Assembly (NCBI GenBank): GCA_045649505.1
Contig: JAZRQA010000062.1
Location: 1 to 41,553, forward strand
Direction: 5' to 3'
Origin: SIG587 sp045649505
Lineage (GTDB): Bacteria > Bacillota > Clostridia > Oscillospirales > Acutalibacteraceae
Length of the DNA: 41,553 nt
The first letter of the stretch is position 1, and every line of letters starts with the position of its first letter. Below, piece after piece: positions 22,191 through 29,699 of this stretch. The notes below the pieces were generated by a model. That model did no database searches and had not been told where the DNA came from. It saw only the letters and a list, made by a program, of their open reading frames with translations. Position numbers and translations under genes: made by a program.

Positions 22191-22274
22191 ATGGGACATA
22201 TCATTTGCGCCGCCATCGGCGTGTATTTAGGATTTTTATTATCGGCACTGCTTGGTGCTAACAGGAGGAAATGA
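22191..22274 (+). CDS. 27-residue single-pass membrane peptide
   Basis: ATG 22191, two bases after the HUH gene stop and behind GAAAGAAGGAA, encodes MGHIICAAIGVYLGFLLSAL and a short basic tail ANRRK. It is one hydrophobic helix with a positive-inside end. Its last codons contain the ribosome site (AGGAGG) of the next gene. Similar to the tiny DUF3789-type membrane peptides of clostridial phages. Confidence 0.6.
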   Translation: MGHIICAAIGVYLGFLLSALLGANRRK

Positions 22275-22275
22275 A

Positions 22276-22566
22276 ATGCTTTACGAAAAGTTTTGTGCAG
22301 ATTGCGGAGCGTATTTTGTTGCAAGAGGGAAAAGTGCTAAATACTGTTCTGAATGCGGAGCCATACGGGCCAAAATATCACAACAAAACGCTGAAGCTGC
22401 GGCAAAGGCTAAGCTGACAGTTAACCCTTGCAAAACCTTCAGACAAATTTTAAAAGAAATTTCTGAATATAACCGTACTCACGGAAAGGCGCTGAGCTAC
22501 GGCCAATATGTTATGCTTTTTGGTAATAAGGCTCCACCTAAGAAGGTAAGGGTTAAGAAAGGTTAA
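22276..22566 (+). CDS. Small zinc-ribbon phage protein
   Basis: The 96-residue product starts at ATG 22276 with AGGAGG at 22263-22268. It has C-x2-C (FCADCGAYF) and C-x2-C (KYCSECGA) 15 residues apart, then a basic tail (PPKKVRVKKG). Nucleic-acid binding is likely. Not otherwise recognised. Confidence 0.7.
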   Translation: MLYEKFCADCGAYFVARGKSAKYCSECGAIRAKISQQNAEAAAKAKLTVNPCKTFRQILKEISEYNRTHGKALSYGQYVMLFGNKAPPKKVRVKKG

Positions 22567-22643
22567 GTTTTCCGTGCAGGCGGACACATACAGGCGCACA
22601 GGCGCGCAATAATTATATTTATTACATTACGGAGGATTTTTTT

Positions 22644-23081
22644 ATGGATTGGAAACGGGAAGCGGTAAACGATTTAAGGGCATATTCTGCGCGTTGTGAT
22701 GCACTTGAAAATATGGCCGAGCGCATAAGAATCTTAAACGATAAATACAAAACCGCCCGCAGTGCGATGGGAAACACCGACACTATTCCTTCGAATAGTG
22801 GCAATCAGTCGGATATGCTGGTAAATAATATTGCTGAGCGCGAGCGGCTAAAGCTCAATATTAAGGCAACATCGGAGCTCGTAAAACTCACACGAAAAGG
22901 ACTTGACGGACTTAATGAGCAACAGCTTGAAATTCTTAACGGGTTTTACATAGAGCGTTATCCCGGACATATTGAGCGACTTTGCGAAAAATACCATTTG
23001 GAACAGTCACGGATTTACCAGTTAAAAGATGAAGCATTGTACAAGTTTACCATTGCTATGTACGGTATAATTGACTTTTAA
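22644..23081 (+). CDS. DUF1492 sigma-region-4-like late transcription regulator
   Basis: The 145-residue product matches DUF1492 throughout: MDWKREAVNDLRAYSA, a Gly/Ser/Asn linker with LVNNIAERERLK, GLDGLNEQQLEILNGFYIER, and a C-terminal helix-turn-helix (IERLCEKYHLEQSRIYQLKDEALYKFTIAMYG). These ArpU/sigma-like proteins sit just before terminase genes in Firmicutes phages and activate late transcription. Here a -10 element with an upstream phased repeat starts one base after its stop. ACGGAGG precedes the ATG. Confidence 0.85.
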   Translation: MDWKREAVNDLRAYSARCDALENMAERIRILNDKYKTARSAMGNTDTIPSNSGNQSDMLVNNIAERERLKLNIKATSELVKLTRKGLDGLNEQQLEILNGFYIERYPGHIERLCEKYHLEQSRIYQLKDEALYKFTIAMYGIIDF

Positions 23082-23128
23082 AGAGTGGAAAAAGAGTGGA
23101 AGTTTTATCACAAAAAAGGTGATATAAT
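23082..23128 (+). promoter_or_regulatory. Candidate activator-dependent late promoter
   Basis: AGAGTGGAA occurs twice, at 23082-23090 and 23093-23101, an 11-bp phase that puts both on one DNA face. A TATAAT follows at 23123-23128 with no fitting -35, so the repeats occupy the place where an activator would stand. The DUF1492 protein is the obvious candidate. Confidence 0.55.
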
Positions 23129-23134
23129 GATATT

Positions 23135-23226
23135 GGGGTTGAGTGGGACGGCACTCAACCAAGGGTCATCACCTCCCTTTCCGGAGCCCGCCGGGCTTTT
23201 CCTTTCACCGGCGGGTAATAATATTT
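23135..23226 (+). ncRNA. Candidate structured phage RNA upstream of terS
   Basis: Right after the -10 element come three hairpins: GGTTGAGT/ACTCAACC (23137-23160, 8 bp), AAGGG/CCCTT (23161-23179) and CCCGCCGG/CCGGCGGG (23187-23215, 8 bp). The terminator at 23227 closes the unit, giving a transcript of about 125 nt. No reading frame with a ribosome site fits. It may be a free small RNA or the leader of the late operon. Confidence 0.5.
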
Positions 23227-23260
23227 AAAAAGACTTTGATTTTAATCAGAGTCTTTTTTT
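23227..23260 (+). terminator. Intrinsic terminator before terS
   Basis: AAAAAGACTTTGAT pairs with ATCAGAGTCTTTTT (one G-U), loop of 4 nt, then a T7 tract. It ends 31 bp before the terS start. Confidence 0.88.
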
Positions 23261-23291
23261 ATTTCATTAAACGTATACCTGGAGGAACGCT

Positions 23292-23756
23292 TTGAATGAA
23301 GAAATCAAATTAACCAAGAAACAAAAAGATTTCATAACATATTACCTTGAGGATGGCAACGGTACCCGTGCTGCAATACGGGCGGGTTATCCGGAAAAAA
23401 GCGCCGCACAGATGGCAAGTAAGCTTCTGCACAAAAACGAGAGCATAAAGGCGGCTTTGAGTGAGGAGCGCAAACTTCGGCGCGAGGCTTTGGGTATAGA
23501 CGAAAACTGGAGTGTTTTGCAGCTAAGGGACGTGCTAGAGAAATGCAAGGAGCCCGTTCCTGTGCTTGAGTGGGATTCAGATGAACACGCCTATGTGAAT
23601 AAAGGTGTGTATCAATTTGACAGTAAGGGAGCGCTTGGGGCAATTAAGCAAATCAATGAGCTTTTAGGCATTGGCAAGGAAGATGAGAGTCCAAGCGGAA
23701 TGCTGACAATTATAAACGATTTCGGAGGCTTAAATGACTCAGGGAAAAACAATTAA
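23292..23756 (+). CDS. terS: Terminase small subunit
   Basis: The 154-residue product has the terminase_2 helix-turn-helix (KLTKKQKDFITYYL, then GTRAAIRAGYPEKSAAQMASKLL). This domain recognises the packaging site and recruits TerL. The start is TTG 23292 with GGAGG at 23281-23285; no ATG or GTG near it has a site. It overlaps terL by 23 bp. Confidence 0.9.
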   Translation: MNEEIKLTKKQKDFITYYLEDGNGTRAAIRAGYPEKSAAQMASKLLHKNESIKAALSEERKLRREALGIDENWSVLQLRDVLEKCKEPVPVLEWDSDEHAYVNKGVYQFDSKGALGAIKQINELLGIGKEDESPSGMLTIINDFGGLNDSGKNN

Positions 23757-25101
23757 GCTCAAAGATATTGTGGGCGGCGGTTATGACGATTTTTGGAACT
23801 GCAAAAGCCGTTATCGTGTTTTAAAGGGTGGTAAGGGTAGTAAGAAAAGTACCACAACGGCGCTTAACTTCATATATCGCATTATGGCGTATCCCGGCAG
23901 TAATCTTCTTGTTGTGCGCTCGGTGATGAATACCAACAAGGATTCTACTTTTGCGCAGCTTGAGTTGGCGCAGAATATGTTAGGTGTTTCTCATTTGTGG
24001 AAAAACAAGAGCTCGCCTCTTGAAATGATATATAAACCTACAGGACAAAAGATACTGTTTCGGGGATTTGATGATGTTTTAAAGCTTGCATCCACCACCG
24101 TTAGCAAAGGTTATCTCTGTTGGGTATGGATAGAAGAGGCCTATGAACTGTTTTCGGAGGATGATTTTGAAAAGCTTGACCTTTCAATGCCCCGAAGCGC
24201 AGTTCCTGAGCCGCTTTTCAACCAAACAACACTTACTTTCAACCCATGGAGTGAAACCCATTGGCTTAAGCGCAGATTTTTTGACGAACCGTCTGACCTG
24301 GTAACAACGTTTTCCACCGATTACAGGTGCAACGAGCACCTTTCAAAGGAATATTTAAAGATATTTGCTGAAATGAAGGAGAAAAATCCCCGCAAATATG
24401 CTGTTGCAGGTCTCGGTGAGTGGGGTGTTGCAGAAGGTCTTATCTTTGAAAACTGGGAAGAGCTTGAGTTTGAGCCAAATGAGCTGGGCATTGAGCGCGA
24501 TGCTGACGGCATGATTTTGCTTGATGAATCGGAAAAATACAGAAATTTCTATGGGCTTGACTTTGGTTACACTAACGACCCCACGGCATTTATTGCTTTT
24601 GCAGTTAACCGCGAAGCAAAACAGATTTTTATATTCAATGAACACTATGAGCGTAAAATGCTGAACTCTGATATTGCCGATATGATAAAGCGCAAGGGCT
24701 ATGCAAAAGAGCGCATCCGCGCCGATGCAGCAGAGCCCAAGAGTATTGATGATATACGGCGTATGGGAATTAACCGCATTATGCCAAGTGTCAAGGGCAA
24801 AGACAGTATTCTAAACGGGATTTCTGCTATTCAAGAATATAAAATTTTTGTGCATCCCAGGTGTAAGAATGTGCTTTATGAGTTGAATTCTTACCGATGG
24901 GCAAAGGATAAAAATGAAGGCAATATCAATATGCCTGAGGACTGCGATAATCACCTTATGGATGCTTTGCGATACGCATTTTACGATGTGAGATTTTTCA
25001 GTTCAAATAAGCTTAAGAGCGCATTAACGCCACACGAAAGAGCGGAAATGAGTTATGGAACAATTTTTACAGAAGATTTAACGGGAGGTTGGAACGGATG
25101 A
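23734..25101 (+). CDS. terL: Terminase large subunit (PBSX/XtmB-like)
   Basis: The 455-residue packaging motor has an ATPase domain with P-loop LKGGKGSKKST (30-40) and Walker B WVWIEEA (130-136). The C-terminal RNase-H-like nuclease has the first Asp at 276 in YGLDFGYTNDPTA and a late acidic residue in DNHLMDALRYA. It fills the procapsid through the portal and cuts concatemers. Size and motif order are normal for the PBSX family. Confidence 0.95.
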   Translation: MTQGKTIKLKDIVGGGYDDFWNCKSRYRVLKGGKGSKKSTTTALNFIYRIMAYPGSNLLVVRSVMNTNKDSTFAQLELAQNMLGVSHLWKNKSSPLEMIYKPTGQKILFRGFDDVLKLASTTVSKGYLCWVWIEEAYELFSEDDFEKLDLSMPRSAVPEPLFNQTTLTFNPWSETHWLKRRFFDEPSDLVTTFSTDYRCNEHLSKEYLKIFAEMKEKNPRKYAVAGLGEWGVAEGLIFENWEELEFEPNELGIERDADGMILLDESEKYRNFYGLDFGYTNDPTAFIAFAVNREAKQIFIFNEHYERKMLNSDIADMIKRKGYAKERIRADAAEPKSIDDIRRMGINRIMPSVKGKDSILNGISAIQEYKIFVHPRCKNVLYELNSYRWAKDKNEGNINMPEDCDNHLMDALRYAFYDVRFFSSNKLKSALTPHERAEMSYGTIFTEDLTGGWNG

Positions 25102-25331
25102 ATATTTTAATGCTTATTTTACTCGTTGTAATGACTTTTGTTGCAGGCGTGGGAGTAGGGTTGATAATACCTGCTTTGCTTACAATGAGGAGCGAAAAAA
25201 AGAAAAAGACAAAGGATTCTTCGGTTCCCTCAATAAGTGATGAGGAAACAAGAAGGAGAATAAGGCAGCAGGCAGAATTTGAAAATATGCTAACCTATGA
25301 CGGAACCGAACAGGATGATATAAAGATTTAA
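25098..25331 (+). CDS. Small membrane protein between terL and scaffold
   Basis: The 77-residue product starts at ATG 25098, overlapping the terL stop as ATGA, with GGGAGG upstream. One transmembrane helix (about 3-28, with a GVGVG glycine stretch) is followed by a Lys cluster and an acidic tail. It may belong to packaging or assembly rather than lysis, given its position. Unknown family. Confidence 0.62.
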   Translation: MNILMLILLVVMTFVAGVGVGLIIPALLTMRSEKKKKTKDSSVPSISDEETRRRIRQQAEFENMLTYDGTEQDDIKI

Positions 25332-25394
25332 CAAGGCAATAGCCTTTTTAAATATAAAAATTTTTCGGCGACCATACCGAAGGAGGAAAAGAAA

Positions 25395-26237
25395 ATGAAC
25401 GAAGAAAACATCACTTTGACCGCAGAGGAGACCACACCGGCGGAAGAAGGCGCGCAGTCTGAGACTCAGGACAGTGCGGAGCAGGAGCGACCAAACTCCG
25501 AGACCGAGGGCGCCGAGACCGAGGACCGAGAAGACGGCAGTAACGCCGAAGCAGGCAAGGATACACAGGAAGATGTCTCCGCATTTAAACTGCCTGTTAA
25601 GTTTTACGGCGAACACAGAGAGCTTACCTTAGAGGAGGCCACTGAGTACGCCCAAAAGGGTATGAATTATGAGAAGCTCAAATCAGAGCTTGACGGCTAT
25701 GAGGCTAATAAGCCTGTTTTTGATAAGCTTACATACCTTTCACAAAAGCACGGCAAGAGCATCGATGAAATAATAAACGGTCTGATGACTGCTGATGAGC
25801 AGATGCTACGCAGAGAGATTACTGAAAAGTATGGGGACCTGCCTGACGAGGTAGTGAGCCGATTGCTTGAGCAGGAAAAAAACAAAGCGCAGAATACCTA
25901 TTCCGATTATGTTAATCAGCAGAAACAACAGCAGGCCGAGGCTGAAAAGCAGGAGCACGTGAGAATAGCTACGGAATTTTTGGAGCTTCAAAAAGAATTC
26001 CCCGAACTTGAAAATATAAACAAAGTTCCTGACAGCGTTATTATTGATGCTGTGGAAAATAAGCGTAATCTTATTGATGCTTATCTTCGCTATGCAAATA
26101 AAGAAAGCCGCAGAGTTCAGGCGGCACAGCAGGCGGCACAGACCGCCAAAAAATCCACAACCGGAAGCCTTGAAGGCGGAGAGCTTTCCCACGAGAGCGA
26201 ATTCGAAAGCTCTTTTATTAAAGGCGTGTGGAATTAA
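25395..26237 (+). CDS. Scaffolding protein
   Basis: The 280-residue product is of scaffold type. The first 60 residues are very acidic and low in complexity. A central part (LPVKFYGEHRELTLEEATEYAQ) resembles clostridial phage scaffolds. Long helices with QQKQQQAEAEKQ follow, and the C-terminal end is ESSFIKGVWN. It lies directly before the capsid gene with AAGGAGGAAAAG before its ATG. Scaffolds guide capsid assembly and then leave the head. Confidence 0.8.
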   Translation: MNEENITLTAEETTPAEEGAQSETQDSAEQERPNSETEGAETEDREDGSNAEAGKDTQEDVSAFKLPVKFYGEHRELTLEEATEYAQKGMNYEKLKSELDGYEANKPVFDKLTYLSQKHGKSIDEIINGLMTADEQMLRREITEKYGDLPDEVVSRLLEQEKNKAQNTYSDYVNQQKQQQAEAEKQEHVRIATEFLELQKEFPELENINKVPDSVIIDAVENKRNLIDAYLRYANKESRRVQAAQQAAQTAKKSTTGSLEGGELSHESEFESSFIKGVWN

Positions 26238-26261
26238 AAAAATTTTTAAGGAGAATAAATT

Positions 26262-27146
26262 ATGCCTATTAACACTTTAGCAACTGCACAGAAGTTTACA
26301 GGAGAACTGGATAAACTTTTTGCACAGAAAACCGTAACAGGCTTTATGCTTGACAATGCTTTCAGAGCAAAATTTGTAGGAGCAAAGACCATTTTGATTC
26401 CCGACCTTGATATGGCAGGCCTTGCAGATTATGACCGTGACAACGGTTTTGCAAAAGGTGCAACCACCATATCACACGAATCCTACACATTAACCAAGGA
26501 CAGAGGCCGTCAGCTTCAGATAGACCGCGAGGACATGGATGAAACAGGCGTTTCTAACCTCGCAGGACAGATTCTTGGCGAGTTTGTCCGCACAAAGGTA
26601 GTGCCCGAGTGCGATGCTTATGTTCTTTCTACCCTCGCAGGTATTGCGAACACAAGAAGCCACGCAAGCACCTATGCCGAGAACAGTGTTTATGCTGATC
26701 TTACCGACCTTATTCTTTCGGTACAGAATGCGGCAGGCTTTGATGAGGAGCTCGTTGCCTTCGTTGATACCACAATGTACGGCAAGCTTATGAGCGCCAA
26801 TGAAATCACCCGCCACATTATCGTAAGTGATTTCAAGCAGGGTGACGTGAATATGAAGGTAAAGAGCCTTAACGGGGTTGCCCTTATCCCTGTTAACGAA
26901 TCCAGAATGAAAACCGTTTACGAGTATACCGATAACGGCTTTGCAGAAGGTTCAGGCGCACAGGCTATCCGCAGTATTGTACTGCCCAAGCGTGCCTGCT
27001 CACTGGTTAAAAAGACCGAGACGATGCGCATATTCACTCCCGAGCAGAACAAGGATGCAGATGCCTACGTATTTAACTACCGTCTGTACTACGATGCTTT
27101 CGTTAAAAATAGCGGCCTTGACAGTATTTGGGCACTGCTCGATTAA
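26262..27146 (+). CDS. Major capsid protein (HK97-fold)
   Basis: The 294-residue product matches the capsid proteins of clostridial phages: an opening with the FTGELDKLFAQKTVTGFM helix, SHESYTLTKDRGRQLQIDREDMDET (extended loop region), and a C-terminal half with LPKRACSLVKKTETMRIFTPE. It has the high Ala/Thr/Gly content of a coat protein. AAGGAG precedes the ATG. It follows the scaffold by 24 bp. Confidence 0.85.
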   Translation: MPINTLATAQKFTGELDKLFAQKTVTGFMLDNAFRAKFVGAKTILIPDLDMAGLADYDRDNGFAKGATTISHESYTLTKDRGRQLQIDREDMDETGVSNLAGQILGEFVRTKVVPECDAYVLSTLAGIANTRSHASTYAENSVYADLTDLILSVQNAAGFDEELVAFVDTTMYGKLMSANEITRHIIVSDFKQGDVNMKVKSLNGVALIPVNESRMKTVYEYTDNGFAEGSGAQAIRSIVLPKRACSLVKKTETMRIFTPEQNKDADAYVFNYRLYYDAFVKNSGLDSIWALLD

Positions 27147-27163
27147 TAAGGAGGTTTTGATTT

Positions 27164-27370
27164 ATGGCAAAATATAAGCTTATAAGCAAATACGGCAACG
27201 AGGTAGTTAATACCGATGATAAGGTTAAGTGCGAGAAGCTTATTGATTTAGGCTTTAAGCTCGTTCTCTCCGATGCCGAACTCAAGGCAGCCAAAGAGGC
27301 TGAGAAAAAAGCGAAGGCAGAAGCCAAGGCAAAGGCCGAAGCAGAAGCCAAGGCAAAGGCTGATAAATAA
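27164..27370 (+). CDS. Small capsid-associated protein with Ala/Lys repeat tail
   Basis: The 68-residue product begins with a compact domain (MAKYKLISKYGNEVVNTDD) and ends in about 28 residues made nearly only of Ala, Lys and Glu in the pattern KAKAEAKAKAEAEAK. Reading AAGGCAAAGGCCGAAGC repeats at the DNA level shows that it grew by short tandem duplication. AAGGAGG precedes the ATG. A terminator follows. It may be a head decoration or capsid-stabilising protein. Confidence 0.6.
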   Translation: MAKYKLISKYGNEVVNTDDKVKCEKLIDLGFKLVLSDAELKAAKEAEKKAKAEAKAKAEAEAKAKADK

Positions 27371-27385
27371 GCCAAAAACAAACAC

Positions 27386-27418
27386 AGGGCAACCCCGAAT
27401 TTCGGGGCTGCCCTTTTT
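27386..27418 (+). terminator. Intrinsic terminator after the capsid genes
   Basis: AGGGC-AA-CCCCGAA pairs with TTCGGGG-CT-GCCCT (one internal mismatch) and runs into T5. It separates capsid from portal expression. Confidence 0.85.
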
Positions 27419-27450
27419 GGTACTTATTATTACATTTATGAGGTGGCAAA

Positions 27451-29325
27451 ATGGCAGATAAAATTAAAACGCAGCCGGCGGCTGTTTTTGCTGAATATAA
27501 AAGCGGCGACAAATACAAGGCCGGCATAGGTGAAAACGAAAAAGGAATTTACGAACAGACTAAAATAAACGAGCGTTTTTACATAGGCGACCAATGGCAC
27601 GGTGCAAAATGCGGAAATGAGCGTCCCCTTGTACGTCACAATGTTATTAAGCGTATCGGTGATTATAAGATTGCAATGGTAACGGCAGCGCCTGTTACTG
27701 CGCATTTCTCCTGTGAAGGTGTTCCCAATACCATTGATTTGAAAAATAATACATCACAGGTGAGAAAAAATTTAAGTAATAAATCAATGAGTCTTGATAC
27801 ATCGGGCGAAATTCCTGATAACAATGAAATAAACCTTGTAATGTCTGCTTTGGACGATTATCAAAAGGTGACTTCAGAGCGACTTAAATTCAACGAAATT
27901 TCCGCCACTGCGTTACAGAATGCTTATATTAGCGGTACGGCGGTTTTATATACATACTGGGATGATACCATAAAAACAGGCCTTTATGCCGATAAAGGCC
28001 GTACACAGGCCATTTGTGGTGATATTGTTACCGAAATTCTGGATATTGAAAATGTTGTATTCGGAGCGGCAAATCGTGACGATGTGCAAAAGCAACCGTA
28101 TATCCTTATAGCCCAGCGTAGAACCGTTGAGGAACTTAAACGAGAGGCAAGGCGCAACCGCACAGGCAAGGAGAATATTGATAATATAAAGCCCGATAAG
28201 GATATTCACCATATTAATTCGGGTACCCGCGGTGAGCAGGAGGATGATAATGTAGGGCACACAACCGTAATTACAAAGTTGTGGAAAGAATACAATGATT
28301 CGGGTGAGTGCACCGTTAAGGCGGTAAGGTTGACCGAAAATGCCGTTATAAGGCCTGTGTGGGATATAGGGCTATCCATATATCCTATAGCAAAAATGAG
28401 TTGGGACAGAAGAAAAAGCTGTATTTACGGCGACAGTGAGGTAACCTACCTTATCCCAAATCAGATTGCAATAAACCGTATGCTTACATCAATGGTGTGG
28501 TCAACGCTCATGGTGGGCATGCCTATGATGTATCAGGATACCGATGTTGTACATGAGCAGATAAGCAACACTCCCGGACAGATAATAAGGGTTTGCGCCG
28601 CAGGAGATAATGCAAAGCACGCAGTAGGATACATAACACCGCCCAATATAAATGTCAATTTTCAGAATGTTATGACCGACCTTATTAACAATACATTAAC
28701 CCAGAGCGGCGCAAATGATGCGGCACTTGGTAATATGCGCCCTGATAATATGAGCGCAATAATTGCAGTCAGGGAAGCCGCAACAATGCCTCTTCAAAAT
28801 GTTCAAAACAGATATTATCAGTTCCTTGAGGATAATTTCCGTATATGGTCGGAATATTGGCTTAATTATTACGGCAATAGGAGTTTAAAAATTGAGGACG
28901 AAAATGGTACCTGGTATTTCCCATTTAATGCCGAGAGATATAAAACACTTCTTATTTCGGTAAATGTTGACATTGGTGCCGCAACGCTGTGGAGCGAGGC
29001 ACAGATTATAACCAATCTGGGTAAACTTTATGAATACCAAATTATTGATGCGGTGCAGTATTTAAAACGATTGCCCAAAAACTGTATTCCCGATTCTGAC
29101 GGATTGATAAGGGAACTTCAGTCAAGATTGCAGCAACCCGCATCTGAACCTGTAGCCGATTCAGATGATAACAATCCTGATGAAGCAACTAATTCACAGG
29201 ATACGGAAGGATACAGAGATATATTTTCACAGTTAAGCCCTGAGGAGCAGGAGGCTTTTTTACAGCTTAGCCCCGAACAACAAGAGGAATTAATTCAAAG
29301 GGCAGTAGCTGCAGGAGGACTATAA
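27451..29325 (+). CDS. Portal protein
   Basis: The 624-residue product has portal features. A 'INERFYIGDQWHGAKC' opening is seen in portal proteins that begin with a ring-forming wing. A middle part follows with SYPIAKMSWDRRKSCIYGDSEVTYLIPNQIAINRM (given here in outline, residues about 300-350) and APLTQSGANDAALGN-like residues near 420. The C-terminus is acidic and Gln-rich (SPEEQEAFLQLSPEQQEEL). The portal forms the dodecameric ring through which DNA enters. Its place after the capsid gene rather than between TerL and scaffold is unusual. AGGTGG lies before the ATG. Confidence 0.85.
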   Translation: MADKIKTQPAAVFAEYKSGDKYKAGIGENEKGIYEQTKINERFYIGDQWHGAKCGNERPLVRHNVIKRIGDYKIAMVTAAPVTAHFSCEGVPNTIDLKNNTSQVRKNLSNKSMSLDTSGEIPDNNEINLVMSALDDYQKVTSERLKFNEISATALQNAYISGTAVLYTYWDDTIKTGLYADKGRTQAICGDIVTEILDIENVVFGAANRDDVQKQPYILIAQRRTVEELKREARRNRTGKENIDNIKPDKDIHHINSGTRGEQEDDNVGHTTVITKLWKEYNDSGECTVKAVRLTENAVIRPVWDIGLSIYPIAKMSWDRRKSCIYGDSEVTYLIPNQIAINRMLTSMVWSTLMVGMPMMYQDTDVVHEQISNTPGQIIRVCAAGDNAKHAVGYITPPNINVNFQNVMTDLINNTLTQSGANDAALGNMRPDNMSAIIAVREAATMPLQNVQNRYYQFLEDNFRIWSEYWLNYYGNRSLKIEDENGTWYFPFNAERYKTLLISVNVDIGAATLWSEAQIITNLGKLYEYQIIDAVQYLKRLPKNCIPDSDGLIRELQSRLQQPASEPVADSDDNNPDEATNSQDTEGYRDIFSQLSPEEQEAFLQLSPEQQEELIQRAVAAGGL

Positions 29326-29326
29326 A

Positions 29327-29689
29327 ATGACGGCAAGAGAGATTTATAATAAGGCTATGACAATGCTCGGATATTTCGGCAGTGAAGGAATTTCGGGTGA
29401 TACCGAATTCAGCCGCAAAGGAATTACCGCCATAAATCTTGTAATTGCGGATTTATGGCCTAAGGTAAGCACCGATGAATGTCAACAGATAAAAGCCCTT
29501 AGCGAAGAAATTAAACTGCCCGAGAAAATACTTGCTGACGTAATGCCTTACGGTGTTGCAATGTTTTTAGCACAAAGCGAGGGTGACGGTGACAGTCAGC
29601 AAATGTATGCGGTGCTGTATAACCGAAAAAGAATCGGAGTGAACAGTATCGGTACGGTAATACTTTCGGGGCCCTATGTAGATTGCTAG
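29327..29689 (+). CDS. Head-tail connector (gp4/adaptor-like)
   Basis: The 120-residue helical product (MTAREIYNKAMTMLGY) has the length and helical pattern of P22 gp4/gp6-type adaptors that bind below the portal. It starts one base after the portal stop, with GGAGG inside the portal's last codons. Assignment rests on size, position and general resemblance. Confidence 0.6.
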   Translation: MTAREIYNKAMTMLGYFGSEGISGDTEFSRKGITAINLVIADLWPKVSTDECQQIKALSEEIKLPEKILADVMPYGVAMFLAQSEGDGDSQQMYAVLYNRKRIGVNSIGTVILSGPYVDC

Positions 29690-29699
29690 GAGGATAAAA

